This document shows positions 7,851-16,559 of a DNA stretch of 55,737 nucleotides, in pieces. The notes beneath the pieces are model-generated. The model made no database searches and was not told the DNA's origin. It saw only the letters and a program-made list of their open reading frames with translations. Every line of letters begins with the position of its first letter. The first letter of the stretch is position 1. This stretch comes from an uncultured Bacteroides sp. Its GTDB lineage: Bacteria > Bacteroidota > Bacteroidia > Bacteroidales > Bacteroidaceae. The position numbers were made by a program, and so were the translations under genes. The stretch spans positions 1 to 55,737 of the forward strand of contig CAJKXC010000014.1 in NCBI GenBank assembly GCA_905203765.1, in the 5' to 3' direction.

Positions 7851-9095
7851 ATGGAAAATAAAATACAGGCATGGAAGCTTCTGGTTTTCTTAGGTGTATT
7901 GCTTCTTCTGCCTGATAAGATATATGCCCAGAAATGGACATCCGACTATGCTTCGGAGACGACACGGGACACCGTCCCATTTGCACAACGCATTATCCAC
8001 AGATTAGGCGTGGAAGGTCGTATGGGCTATATATTCCCCACTAACCCTTTTCTGGAAAGCTACAATCGTAACGGCAAAAGCATCAGTACCACCTATTCCG
8101 GCCACCTGAAGTATTCGTTCCAATTCCGTCCCCATACCGCTGCCGACCAGGTTTACATCGGTGCTTACCAGGGTATCGGACTCGGCTATTTCGACTTCGG
8201 CAACAGACAGGAGTTGGGAAGCCCTATCGCACTTTATGTATTTCAAGGCGGACGCCTGGCGCAAATCACTCCCCAGTTGTCGCTCAACTACGAATGGAAC
8301 TTCGGAGCATCGTTTGGCTGGAAACCTTATGACGAGTACGAAAACCCACAGAATAAAATCATCGGTTCAAAAACGAACGCCTATCTCAACGCCAGCCTCA
8401 ACCTGAACTGGGCGATTTCTCCGCAGTTCGACCTGATAGTAGGAGCCACCGGCACCCACTTCTCCAACGGCAACACCGGATACCCCAACTCGGGCTTGAA
8501 CACGGTTGACTATAAGATAGGAATAGTATATAACTTCAACCGCCGTGCGGATGAACTCACCCAATCCTGGCAACGCCCCATCATTCCGCCGTTTCCACGT
8601 CACGTCAGCTACGACCTGACGCTATTCGGTTCATGGCGCAAGAAAGCGGTGGACGTCAGCGGCGGACAAGTGCCTGCGCCGGGAAGCTACGGCGTCTTCG
8701 GGTTCAGCTTTGCCCCGATGTACAACTTCGGCTATAAGTTCCGTGCCGGTGTAGCCCTGGACGGAATATACGACCATAGCGCCAACATCGAACAGGCCTA
8801 CGATGGAATGAACGATTTCACCTCTCCCGCCTTCAAAAAGCAAATTGCCTTGGGACTGTCCGCACGCGGAGAGTTCGTGATGCCTTATTTCACCATCGGC
8901 ATCGGACTTGGAGCAAACGTGCTGCACAGCGGCGGCGACCTCAAATCTTTCTATCAGATACTGGCACTGAAAGTAGACGTCAGCCGCAATACCTATCTTC
9001 ACATCGGATACAACCTCAGAGAGTTTCACGACCCCAACTATCTGATGCTGGGACTCGGCTTCCGCTTCAATAACAGACGGCCGAAGCTGTTCTGA
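7851..9095 (+). CDS. PagL-like lipid A 3-O-deacylase / acyloxyacyl hydrolase family outer-membrane protein
   Basis: A 414-residue beta-barrel protein with an N-terminal signal segment (KLLVFLGVLLLLPDKIYA, cut near residue 26). The PagL catalytic motif is visible as GTHFSNGNTG (His203, Ser205, Asn206), inside repeated aromatic, alternating strands typical of an outer-membrane barrel. Known family members remove a 3-O acyl chain from lipid A. It is longer than PagL of enteric bacteria (about 170 residues): the extra C-terminal half, from about residue 235, contains a second run of barrel-like strands. Bacteroides lipid A is under-acylated, so a lipid A remodelling role is reasonable but unproven here. 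Confidence 0.8.
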   Translation: MENKIQAWKLLVFLGVLLLLPDKIYAQKWTSDYASETTRDTVPFAQRIIHRLGVEGRMGYIFPTNPFLESYNRNGKSISTTYSGHLKYSFQFRPHTAADQVYIGAYQGIGLGYFDFGNRQELGSPIALYVFQGGRLAQITPQLSLNYEWNFGASFGWKPYDEYENPQNKIIGSKTNAYLNASLNLNWAISPQFDLIVGATGTHFSNGNTGYPNSGLNTVDYKIGIVYNFNRRADELTQSWQRPIIPPFPRHVSYDLTLFGSWRKKAVDVSGGQVPAPGSYGVFGFSFAPMYNFGYKFRAGVALDGIYDHSANIEQAYDGMNDFTSPAFKKQIALGLSARGEFVMPYFTIGIGLGANVLHSGGDLKSFYQILALKVDVSRNTYLHIGYNLREFHDPNYLMLGLGFRFNNRRPKLF

Positions 9096-9106
9096 GCAGA
9101 TACAGC

Positions 9107-9439
9107 CTATAAACTGGGTTTATCGAACTCTTGAACGGCTTTTTCCAGTCTTTCCAAACTCAGTTCGCCCGACTGTCTCCACAACTGCTCGCCTTTTCTG
9201 AAAAGGATAAAGGTAGGAGTCACCTCGATAGTGTAGAAGTCGGCAAGGGAACTTTCCTGGTCCACATCCACCTGTACCACTTCAAGCGTTCCTTCCATCG
9301 CTCTCTTGAATTCCCCCATAACCGGCTGCATACGCCTGCAATGAGGACACCATGTTGCATAGAACTCCGCCATTACCCAATCGCCATTAGCCAGTTTATC
9401 TCTGTTCCTCGCTTCACGCGCCACTTTCTTTTCTTCCAT
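9107..9439 (-). CDS. Thioredoxin-family protein with CPHC active site
   Basis: A 110-residue cytoplasmic thioredoxin fold with active site WCPHCRRM (Cys31, Cys34) and the cis-proline strand VTPTFILF. CPHC instead of CGPC is the DsbA-type dipeptide and normally shifts the redox potential toward oxidation. There is no signal peptide, so it should act in the cytosol. It is convergent with the PagL-like gene (11 nt apart) and monocistronic. Confidence 0.88.
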   Translation of the reverse strand: MEEKKVAREARNRDKLANGDWVMAEFYATWCPHCRRMQPVMGEFKRAMEGTLEVVQVDVDQESSLADFYTIEVTPTFILFRKGEQLWRQSGELSLERLEKAVQEFDKPSL

Positions 9440-9629
9440 ATCATTCCATTTTAATCCATAATTAAAATTTCAACAATATAAAAAGGAAAAAAGTTTATAG
9501 CATAAAGGATAATTTGCATTCAAATCTACACAAAGAAAGCCTTTCCGCCTCTGGAACGCAAATTTCCCCATACCGCGCAAACGCCCTATTCATCGCACTT
9601 AGAGGGCAAGAAGGATATAGAGTGAAATA

Positions 9630-9732
9630 ACAGATGGTCTGATGAAGAGAAACGCATGGTCTGTTGGAGCAAAACAGATGGTCTGTTTAGGGCAAACGCA
9701 TCATCTGTTTGGGCCGAACAGATGATGCGTTT
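9630..9732. repeat. 22-bp-period array of palindromic half-sites (array 1)
   Basis: Five units start at 9630, 9652, 9674, 9696 and 9718, exactly 22 bp apart. Each has a left half ACAGAT or ACGCAT, strictly alternating, followed by a right half (GGTCTG, CATCTG or GATGCG) that is the reverse complement of a similar half. Linkers of 7-9 bp are loosely alike (GGGC.AA). The array lies in the 340-nt non-coding gap between the thioredoxin gene and tRNA-Leu; no gene is seen in the rest of that gap (9440-9780). Confidence 0.85.
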
Positions 9733-9780
9733 TAAAACGAATAAAGCTCCGTAAATTAATATTTACAGAGCTTTAAACAG

Positions 9781-9864
9781 TACTCGAAGCGGGACTTGAA
9801 CCCGCACAGCCGCAATGGCCAAAGGATTTTAAGTCCTTCGTGTCTACCATTCCACCATTCGAGC
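9781..9864 (-). tRNA. tRNA-Leu (anticodon TAA)
   Basis: An 84-nt cloverleaf on the minus strand with a 7-bp acceptor stem (GCTCGAA with TTCGAGT, one G-U), a long variable arm as expected for leucine, anticodon loop CTTAAAA giving TAA, and T-arm GGGTTCAAGTCCC. The CCA end is not encoded. It is cotranscribed downstream of tRNA-Gly. Confidence 0.95.
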
Positions 9865-9878
9865 ATCCTATAAAGGAG

Positions 9879-9951
9879 AGCGGAAAACGAGACTCGAACT
9901 CGCGACCCTAACCTTGGCAAGGTTATGCTCTACCAACTGAGCTATTTCCGC
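9879..9951 (-). tRNA. tRNA-Gly (anticodon GCC)
   Basis: A 73-nt cloverleaf on the minus strand: acceptor GCGGAAA with TTTCCGC, D-arm GCTC.GAGC, anticodon stem TAACC/GGTTA with loop TTGCCAA (GCC), and T-loop TTCGAGT. It is 14 nt upstream of tRNA-Leu and directly downstream of a consensus promoter. CCA is not encoded. Confidence 0.95.
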
Positions 9952-9970
9952 GTTTTTTGTAGAACGGATG

Positions 9971-10002
9971 CAAAGATAAGGAGTTTTCCCGTTCCCGCCA
10001 AA
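9971..10002 (-). promoter_or_regulatory. Consensus Bacteroides promoter for the tRNA-Gly/tRNA-Leu operon
   Basis: Read on the minus strand, a -33 box TTTG (9999-10002) is 20 nt before a -7 box TATCTTTG (9971-9978). The predicted start is about 10 nt before mature tRNA-Gly. Confidence 0.8.
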
Positions 10003-10023
10003 TATTTCTTTTAAAAAGTATTG

Positions 10024-10045
10024 TACTCGAAGCGGGACTTGAACC
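10024..10045 (-). other. Stray 3' fragment of tRNA-Leu next to argH
   Basis: Twenty-two bases are identical to the 3' end (T-arm plus acceptor) of the intact tRNA-Leu at 9781-9802; similarity then fades over the next 10 nt (about 6 of 10). No anticodon arm or 5' half is present. The fragment ends 10 nt from the argH stop codon. It may be a leftover of tRNA-targeted integration or of a lost duplicate tRNA. Confidence 0.75.
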
Positions 10046-10055
10046 TGCCCGTCCG

Positions 10056-11396
10056 TTACCGGCCGAGCAGTTCTTTCTCCGCTGTCTCCATTGTTTCGAA
10101 GTTAAAATCATCCACAACCTTCTGCATCAATGCTGCAATTTCATCATTACAAAGGTTTCCGATGCTGCCTTCGTGCGTATGGTGCACTTCCTTGCTGTGC
10201 GAAAAGTGCCCCGCTTCAATGTCCAGCCCCACTTTCTTGTAGGCATCGCGGAAGGGCATTCCTTCACGGGCAAGGCGGTTCACCTCTTCCACGCTGAAGA
10301 TGAGCAGGTATTTGTCATCGTCCAGGATGTGGTCGTTCACCTTGATTTCGTTCATGATGTAGGTCGTCATCTGCAAGCAGTCCTTCAGTTCCTGGAAGGC
10401 AGGAAGGAAGACTTCCTTGATAATCTGCAAGTCGCGGAAATAGCCGGACGGCAGGTTATTGGCAATCATCATGATTTGCTGGGGCAGGGATTGCAGTTTG
10501 TTGCATTTGGCGCGCGTCAGTTCAAACACATCGGGGTTCTTCTTGTGGGGCATGATGCTGGAACCGGTGGTGCAGTCGTCCGGCAGCTTCACAAAACCGA
10601 AGTTCTGGCTGTTGAACATACAGGCATCGAATGCCAATTTGGAGATAGTACCGGCTATGCTGGCAAGGGCAAAGGCTACGTTACGCTCCATCTTGCCGCG
10701 CCCCATTTGGGCATACACCACATTATAGTTCAGGGAATCGAATCCCAGCAGGCGGGTGGTCATCGTGCGGTTCAGCGGGAAGGAAGAGCCATACCCGGCA
10801 GCCGAGCCCAAGGGGTTGCGGTTGCACATCTTGAAGGCGGCTTGCAGGAACAGCATATCGTCCACCAGGCTCTCAGCGTATGCACCGAACCACAGTCCGA
10901 AGGATGAGGGCATCGCTATCTGCAGGTGGGTATAGCCGGGCATCAGCACGTTCTTGTAGCGTTCGCTCTGCATGATAAGCACATGGAAGAGTTGCTCTAC
11001 GGCTTCGGCTATCTCCTTTATCTCGGCACGGGTGAAGAGTTTCAGGTCGAGCAGCACCTGGTCGTTTCGCGAACGGCCGCTGTGTATCTTCTTGCCCACA
11101 TCGCCCAACCGGCGTGTCAGCAAGAGTTCCACCTGCGAGTGCACGTCTTCCACTCCTTCTTCTATCACGAACTCGCCGCGTTCGGCGGTTGCATAGATGT
11201 TCTTTAACTCGGCAAGCAGTTGCGCCAGTTCTTCTGCCGTCAGCAGACCGATGCTCTGTAGCATCGTGATGTGTGCCATCGAACCCAGCACGTCGTGCTT
11301 CGCCAGATAGAGGTCCATTTCGCGGTCGCGCCCCACCGTGAAGCGTTCGATGTCTTTATTTACCTGAACTGATTTTTCCCAAAGTTTCTGAGCCAC
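10056..11396 (-). CDS. argH: Argininosuccinate lyase
   Basis: Splits argininosuccinate into arginine and fumarate, the final biosynthetic step. The 446-residue protein shows the fumarase/aspartase superfamily signature GSSIMPHKKNPDVFE and the N-terminal blocks DVHSQVE and SGRSRNDQV. It is the last gene of the minus-strand run prmC-recX-pyrE-SRPBCC-argH and is separated from the other arg genes by strand. The 3' end abuts a tRNA-Leu remnant. Confidence 0.96.
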   Translation of the reverse strand: MAQKLWEKSVQVNKDIERFTVGRDREMDLYLAKHDVLGSMAHITMLQSIGLLTAEELAQLLAELKNIYATAERGEFVIEEGVEDVHSQVELLLTRRLGDVGKKIHSGRSRNDQVLLDLKLFTRAEIKEIAEAVEQLFHVLIMQSERYKNVLMPGYTHLQIAMPSSFGLWFGAYAESLVDDMLFLQAAFKMCNRNPLGSAAGYGSSFPLNRTMTTRLLGFDSLNYNVVYAQMGRGKMERNVAFALASIAGTISKLAFDACMFNSQNFGFVKLPDDCTTGSSIMPHKKNPDVFELTRAKCNKLQSLPQQIMMIANNLPSGYFRDLQIIKEVFLPAFQELKDCLQMTTYIMNEIKVNDHILDDDKYLLIFSVEEVNRLAREGMPFRDAYKKVGLDIEAGHFSHSKEVHHTHEGSIGNLCNDEIAALMQKVVDDFNFETMETAEKELLGR

Positions 11397-11430
11397 GGTA
11401 TTTCAATGTTTAGTGATTAGTGATCGGTGA

Positions 11431-11841
11431 TTAATAGGGGATAATTGCCAGCATGTCTGCCATCTTCTCCAGTCCTTCCTGCAAGGGTTTCTGCACCATT
11501 GCTTTCATAAAGGGATTGATTTCTATCCCGATGGTGAGTTTCATCTTGCATTCATTGTCGGCAGTAGGCACAATCTGTATCCACAGATTGAAGGGCAGCG
11601 GTGAAGTGGTGGTGCCGAACTTGATGCACTTGCAAGGCTCTTTCTCCACTATCTGCAAAACGATCTTTCCTACGGGATTCACGTCTATGGACAGGCTTTC
11701 GGCATCAAAGCTCAGGTTCTTCACTTTGTCTTCCGGCAGGCGGTCTTTTACTTTCTCCAGGTTGTTCAAGTCGGACAATTTCTCGTAGACAGCCTCTTGT
11801 GAAGCCGGAATCACCTTTACTCCACTCTCAAATTTGGTCAT
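11431..11841 (-). CDS. SRPBCC (START-like) domain protein
   Basis: A 136-residue protein with a helix-grip fold pattern: N-terminal strand FESGVKVIPAS, the helix AVYEKLSDLNNLEKVKDRL, alternating strands, and a long C-terminal helix (KPLQEGLEKMADMLAIIPY). Such proteins bind small hydrophobic ligands in a cavity; no substrate can be read from sequence. It lies between pyrE and argH in one minus-strand run. The 34-nt gap to argH carries a short run of the AGTGATT word that is also repeated at 28021. Confidence 0.8.
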   Translation of the reverse strand: MTKFESGVKVIPASQEAVYEKLSDLNNLEKVKDRLPEDKVKNLSFDAESLSIDVNPVGKIVLQIVEKEPCKCIKFGTTTSPLPFNLWIQIVPTADNECKMKLTIGIEINPFMKAMVQKPLQEGLEKMADMLAIIPY

Positions 11842-11933
11842 AATTCAATCGTATTAAAAAGACAAAAGAACTATCCGGACAGTATCTATCCGAATGGCTC
11901 TTTCATCTACTATATTATTAACAATAATAATTT

Positions 11934-12572
11934 TTATTTTCCTGCGTCCCAGTGGGCGGGGTCTTTGCGCCATTCATTCAGTGTCTCTACATCTTCTTCC
12001 TCAATGTAACCTGTGCGCAACGCTACTTCCATTACGGCTTCGTAGTTGGTCAACGTCAACAGGGGCACTTTGGCATCCTTGAATGCTTTTTCGGCAACGG
12101 GGAAACCATAGGTGTAGGCAGCCACCATACCGATTACTTCACATCCATCGCGGCGAATAGCTTCTACAGCCTTCAAGCTGCTTCCACCGGTAGAGATCAA
12201 GTCTTCTACCACTACTACTCGCATACCGGGGCGGAGTTCGCCTTCTATCAGATTCTCCAGTCCATGGTCTTTCGGAGTGGAGCGTACATATACAAAGGGT
12301 AAGTTCAATGCATCAGCCACCAGAGCTCCCTGCGGAATAGCACCCGTAGCCACACCTGCAATGGCATCAACCTGTCCAAAACGTTCCAATATCAGACGCG
12401 TAATCTCGATCTTCACGAAATTACGGAGTGAAGGATAAGAAAGGGTTTTGCGGTTATCGCAATAAAACGGAGACTTCCATCCGGATGCCCAAGTAAACGG
12501 ATTAGCCGGTTGTAGTTTAATCGCCTTTATTTTCAGCAACTTTTCTGCAAACAATCTTTCTAAAGTTTTCAT
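11934..12572 (-). CDS. pyrE: Orotate phosphoribosyltransferase
   Basis: Transfers ribose-5-phosphate from PRPP to orotate to make OMP in pyrimidine synthesis. The 212-residue protein has the PRPP-binding loop VVVVEDLISTGGSS, the hood residues FVYVRSTPKDHG and N-terminal KAIKLQPANPFTWASGWKSP typical of PyrE. It lies 81 nt downstream of recX in the prmC run. Confidence 0.96.
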   Translation of the reverse strand: MKTLERLFAEKLLKIKAIKLQPANPFTWASGWKSPFYCDNRKTLSYPSLRNFVKIEITRLILERFGQVDAIAGVATGAIPQGALVADALNLPFVYVRSTPKDHGLENLIEGELRPGMRVVVVEDLISTGGSSLKAVEAIRRDGCEVIGMVAAYTYGFPVAEKAFKDAKVPLLTLTNYEAVMEVALRTGYIEEEDVETLNEWRKDPAHWDAGK

Positions 12573-12653
12573 AGCAAAACTAACTATTATAATAAATATG
12601 GCACAAAAATACGGAAACAGAACGAGAATAGAAAAGAGAATGCCAATAATTTT

Positions 12654-13133
12654 TCATTCGAAGTAATCATTTTCATCGGAAACGTCCATACAACGGCGTA
12701 TATCCTTCATCTCGAAACCCCGGCTCAATGCGAAACGGATCAGCTTGCCATTCTGCTCGTATTCCGTATCGGCATGGACGCTCTTCCGCTTTGCCGTCAG
12801 CAGGCTGCGCAAGATAGAAAGGTATTCTTCTTCATCAATCGCGTTCAGGAGAGGCCTGTATACTATAGGAGAGATTTTCTTCAGTTGAAGGGCTTGTCCT
12901 ATTTTCATTTTTCCCCACTTGGCAAAGCGGTATTTATCATTAATGAAGGCACGGCAAAAGCGTTCTTCATCAATATACTGCTCTTGTTCCAAACGGGATA
13001 CGATACGGTCTATGGCATCATAGGCGATGCTCCATCGTTGCAATTTTTCCACGACCTCTGCACGGCAATGCTCGGCAGTAGAGCAAAGGGCAGCTACCCG
13101 GCTCAAGGCTTCTGTTTCGGTTATTTCTGTCAT
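12654..13133 (-). CDS. recX: Regulatory protein RecX
   Basis: A modulator of RecA filament activity. The 159-residue, all-helical protein has the tandem three-helix repeats of the family (YDAIDRIVSRLEQEQYIDEE, then RFCRAFINDKYRFAKWGKMK). Its start overlaps the prmC stop by 4 nt, so translation is probably coupled. No recA is present in the window. Confidence 0.9.
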   Translation of the reverse strand: MTEITETEALSRVAALCSTAEHCRAEVVEKLQRWSIAYDAIDRIVSRLEQEQYIDEERFCRAFINDKYRFAKWGKMKIGQALQLKKISPIVYRPLLNAIDEEEYLSILRSLLTAKRKSVHADTEYEQNGKLIRFALSRGFEMKDIRRCMDVSDENDYFE

Positions 13134-13966
13134 CGTTCTGCAATTACATACCGGTCGTTGCCGGAAATATCTTTTCGGATGCAGGCATTAGTGTAGCCTT
13201 GCTCGCGAAGCATCGCGACGGTGGCCTCACCAAACGCCCGGTTAATTTCAAAATAGAGTTTGCCGCCTGCTGCCAGCATCTTCAGCCCCAACTCTCCGAT
13301 GCGGCGATAGAAGCGAAGCGGATCTGAGTCTGGAACAAACAAAGCAAGAAAAGGTTCCCAATCGAGCACATTTCGTTCCATATCCAGCTTCTCGGTCTCC
13401 GTAACGTACGGCGGATTGCTGACGATTACATCAAAACAATCATTCGTAACGGGCTGGTACGCCAGCACATCGCAAAGGGCGAAACGGACGGATGCCTGCA
13501 AGAGTTCGTTGTTGCTGCGGGCTATGGCGAGGGCTTCTTCGGAGACATCCCAAGCCGTGACTTGTGCCTTCGGCAGTTCTTTAGAGAGAGAGACGGCTAT
13601 ACAACCACTACCGGTGCCAATATCCAGGATACGGGAAGACGGGGAAATGTCTTTCAACATCAGTTCTACCAGTTCTTCCGTCTCGGGGCGGGGAATCAAG
13701 ACACCCGGCGCCACCCGGAAGCTGCGTCCCAGGAAGCGGGCAGTACCTTGTACATACTGTATCGGCTCCGAATTGCACAAGCGGGAGAGAATGCTTTCCA
13801 ATTCCTTTTCATCTTTTGCGGATAAAGTCATATCTTTGCCCAGGTAATAATCAACAGTGCTCTGTCCCAGCATTTCACAACAGATAATGCGGGATAAGTT
13901 GGCTGCTTCCTGCGCAGAATAACACTTCTGCAAAGCGCTGCGAATATGGGACACGGTTACATTCAT
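13130..13966 (-). CDS. prmC: Peptide chain release factor N5-glutamine methyltransferase
   Basis: SAM-dependent methylation of the GGQ glutamine of release factors. The start at 13966 (MNVTVSHIRSAL) gives 278 residues, the usual size. The open frame extends upstream, but that part is antisense to ribD and lies beyond a -7 box at 13991, so it is rejected. The SAM motif ILDIGTGSGCIAVSLSKEL and the catalytic NPPY (VSNPPYVTETE) are present. It overlaps recX by 4 nt and is divergent from ribD. Confidence 0.95.
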   Translation of the reverse strand: MNVTVSHIRSALQKCYSAQEAANLSRIICCEMLGQSTVDYYLGKDMTLSAKDEKELESILSRLCNSEPIQYVQGTARFLGRSFRVAPGVLIPRPETEELVELMLKDISPSSRILDIGTGSGCIAVSLSKELPKAQVTAWDVSEEALAIARSNNELLQASVRFALCDVLAYQPVTNDCFDVIVSNPPYVTETEKLDMERNVLDWEPFLALFVPDSDPLRFYRRIGELGLKMLAAGGKLYFEINRAFGEATVAMLREQGYTNACIRKDISGNDRYVIAER

Positions 13967-13990
13967 CAGACGCGGGTCATTTTCAGGCTG

Positions 13991-13998
13991 CAAAAGTA
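13991..13998 (-). promoter_or_regulatory. Bacteroides -7 box for the prmC-recX-pyrE run
   Basis: TACTTTTG on the minus strand, 24 nt upstream of the prmC ATG, in the 57-nt divergent gap with ribD. No clear -33 match was found. Confidence 0.5.
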
Positions 13999-14023
13999 AG
14001 AATAATCTGAAAGAAGAAAGAGT

Positions 14024-15070
14024 ATGGAAGAAGAAAAATATATGCAACGATGCATTCAGCTGGCGCGAAACGGACTGTGCAATGCAGCACCTAACCCGAT
14101 GGTGGGAGCAGTAATCGTGTGCGATGGCAAGATTATAGGAGAAGGATACCACGTGCGCTGCGGAGAAGCGCATGCCGAAGTCAATGCCATCCGCTCCGTG
14201 AAAGATCCGTCTTTGTTGAAGCGGGCTACGATTTACGTCAGCCTGGAGCCTTGTTCGCACTACGGCAAGACGCCGCCCTGCGCCGATCTGATTATCGAAA
14301 AGCAGATTCCACGCATCGTCATCGGATGCCAGGACCCCTTTGCCAAGGTGGCGGGAAGAGGCATACAGAAGCTGAAAGATGCCGGGCGCGAAGTCGTGGT
14401 GGGCGTGTTGGAAGCTGAATGCCGCCAACTAATCCGCCGCTTCATCACCTTCCATACCCAAAGACGCCCTTATATTACCTTGAAGTGGGCGGAATCGGCA
14501 GACAAGTACATTGATCTGCTCCGGGAAGGCGGAAGCCCCGTCATCCTGTCCAGTCCGCTGACTTCCATGCTGGTACACAAAAAACGCGCGGAACATAGCG
14601 CCATCATGGTGGGCACCCGTACCGCCGAGCTGGACAATCCCAGCCTGACGGTCCGCCAATGGTACGGCCGTTCGCCGGTGCGCATCGTCCTGGACAGGAA
14701 GCTGTCGCTATCGCCCACCCTGCATCTGTTCGATGGAAGTGTGCCTACCCTCGTATTCACCGAATCCCCGCATGAGCCGAAACCCAACGTGGAGTATATC
14801 CCGACAGACTACCGGCTGGACGTTCTTCCCCAAATCATGGAGACGCTATACACTCGCGGGTTGCAATCCCTCATGGTAGAAGGTGGCAGCACTTTGCTGC
14901 AATCATTCATTGATGCCGGTTTATGGGACGAGGCATTTGTAGAAGAAGCTCCGTCTTCACTCCTTTCCGGTGTTAAAGCACCTGAAATCAGCGATAAATA
15001 TTCTTATGTCGTCGAACAATCTTTCGGCAGGAGTTTTCGTCACTACACAGCGGTAAGAAACAGTCAATAG
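14024..15070 (+). CDS. ribD: Bifunctional riboflavin deaminase/reductase
   Basis: Deaminates and then reduces the pyrimidine intermediate in riboflavin synthesis. The 348-residue protein has an N-terminal zinc deaminase with HAEVNAI and PCSHYGKTPPC ligands (about residues 1-145) and a C-terminal DHFR-like reductase domain (YITLKWAES, then MVEGGSTLLQSFI). It is divergent from prmC and appears monocistronic. Confidence 0.95.
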   Translation: MEEEKYMQRCIQLARNGLCNAAPNPMVGAVIVCDGKIIGEGYHVRCGEAHAEVNAIRSVKDPSLLKRATIYVSLEPCSHYGKTPPCADLIIEKQIPRIVIGCQDPFAKVAGRGIQKLKDAGREVVVGVLEAECRQLIRRFITFHTQRRPYITLKWAESADKYIDLLREGGSPVILSSPLTSMLVHKKRAEHSAIMVGTRTAELDNPSLTVRQWYGRSPVRIVLDRKLSLSPTLHLFDGSVPTLVFTESPHEPKPNVEYIPTDYRLDVLPQIMETLYTRGLQSLMVEGGSTLLQSFIDAGLWDEAFVEEAPSSLLSGVKAPEISDKYSYVVEQSFGRSFRHYTAVRNSQ

Positions 15071-15167
15071 CCTCATTCTCGGGCTTTTTTATCGAGAAAA
15101 ACGGCTATATTATCTATAATTTTATATAAAACTTGCCTGCAATGCTGTTTATAGAAAAAAATGTTCC

Positions 15168-15175
15168 TATTTTTG
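15168..15175 (+). promoter_or_regulatory. Bacteroides -7 box upstream of the DUF6242 lipoprotein
   Basis: TATTTTTG matches TAnnTTTG, 28 nt before the start at 15204. The -33 region is not clear. Confidence 0.5.
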
Positions 15176-15203
15176 CAACTTGTAAATAAACACTAACTTT
15201 CAA

Positions 15204-16553
15204 ATGAGAATAAAGTTTCTATCAGTAATTGTGAGTTTTCTGATTGTGTCGTTTGCTGTAAGTTCATGCCTTAACAATGATGACGACTACGAACTGAGCT
15301 CCGATGCTACTTTACGTGCTTTTGGTCTTGATACCATACATGGCAAACATTATACATTTACGATTGACCAGCTCAATAGACTTATCTACAACAGGGATTC
15401 ATTGCCGGTAGGTTCGGATACCATCATCGACCGTATCCTGATTGATACAATGATGGTTACCGGATGGGTAACTTCGGGTTCGCCTACCGACACTTTATTC
15501 AGGACTGCCGACTCGGTAGACTTGAGACCGGCGATGAACAATGACGTCGGCATGAAGTTCAAGGTACATGCAGCCGACGGTGTTTCCAGTCGCGAATACA
15601 CCTTGAAAGTCAACGTGCACTTGCAAGATCCCGACTCCCTGGTTTGGACGAATATGCAGGAAAAGGGCAATATATTCACCAATACGGTCAATGCCGGCGA
15701 GCAGAAGGCTGTTATATTAGGTAATGAATTACTGGTCTATACATCCAACACTACTGTTTACAAGACTTCTACCAAGGTAGGACAATACAGTTGGAGTCAG
15801 GCTTCCGTCAGCAACCTGCCGGCGGATGCCAAACTTACATCTGCCGTCTGCTACAAAGACGTCCTTTACATGGTTACAAAGAGCAAAAAGGTATTTACCT
15901 CTGCCGATGGTACCACCTGGACTGAGGCCACCACCTTAGGCGACAATGTCATTGCCCTTATATCCGGTTTCTCCAACCGCCTTCCGGGTATTGTTGAAAT
16001 AGACGGGAAACTGTACTTCAACACCTGCGACGGACAGAACTGGAACCCTGCCAAAGAAGGAGACAACATCCTGCTCAATGCAGTTCCCGCAGAATTCCCG
16101 ACAGAAAACATATCTTCTACCCTCACAACCACCGGTAACGGTGTAGAGAAAGTATTCTCAGTAGGTATGCCATTGCCTAACGAAGACCTCACCATCCCCT
16201 GGTTCTCCGTGGACGGTAAGGACTGGGCAAGCGCTACGAACAGTTCTTATGATGCATACTGTCCGGGCATGGCTAATCCGTCCATCATGTATTACGGCGG
16301 AATGTTCTACAGCTTTGGCGGCGCATTGGATGCTATCTATTACTCCATTGATGGCATTGCATGGTACAAGATGGAAAAGAAGTTCTTGCTGCCTCAGGAA
16401 TTCAAAGACAAAGGTTCTTATTCTATGGTAGTGGATCCGACCGTAAACCCGGAAGATAAGAGAGACTTTATCTGGGTGATATTTGGCGGAAACGGTACCA
16501 AGAACGAAGTATGGCGCGGACGTCTTAACAGATTGGGCTTCCTAATACAATAA
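15204..16553 (+). CDS. DUF6242-type lipoprotein
   Basis: A 449-residue surface or periplasmic lipoprotein of unknown function. A signal peptide ends in the lipobox VSSC, followed by NNDDDYE; an acidic stretch after the cysteine is typical of surface-exported Bacteroides lipoproteins. An Ig-like N-terminal part of about 130 residues is followed by repeats reminiscent of beta-propeller or kelch blades (DGTTWTEA, DGKDWASA, DGIAWYKM), spaced through residues 230-420. It lies 6 nt before uppS. Confidence 0.8.
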   Translation: MRIKFLSVIVSFLIVSFAVSSCLNNDDDYELSSDATLRAFGLDTIHGKHYTFTIDQLNRLIYNRDSLPVGSDTIIDRILIDTMMVTGWVTSGSPTDTLFRTADSVDLRPAMNNDVGMKFKVHAADGVSSREYTLKVNVHLQDPDSLVWTNMQEKGNIFTNTVNAGEQKAVILGNELLVYTSNTTVYKTSTKVGQYSWSQASVSNLPADAKLTSAVCYKDVLYMVTKSKKVFTSADGTTWTEATTLGDNVIALISGFSNRLPGIVEIDGKLYFNTCDGQNWNPAKEGDNILLNAVPAEFPTENISSTLTTTGNGVEKVFSVGMPLPNEDLTIPWFSVDGKDWASATNSSYDAYCPGMANPSIMYYGGMFYSFGGALDAIYYSIDGIAWYKMEKKFLLPQEFKDKGSYSMVVDPTVNPEDKRDFIWVIFGGNGTKNEVWRGRLNRLGFLIQ

Positions 16554-16559
16554 TTAAAG

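Noticed and set aside
9601..9740. CRISPR array
   Set aside because: Units are 22 bp apart with no unique spacers of 30 bp or more, and no cas genes are in the window.
13967..14428. Upstream extension of the prmC frame
   Set aside because: Antisense to the well-supported ribD, and beyond the -7 box; the start at 13966 gives the usual PrmC length.
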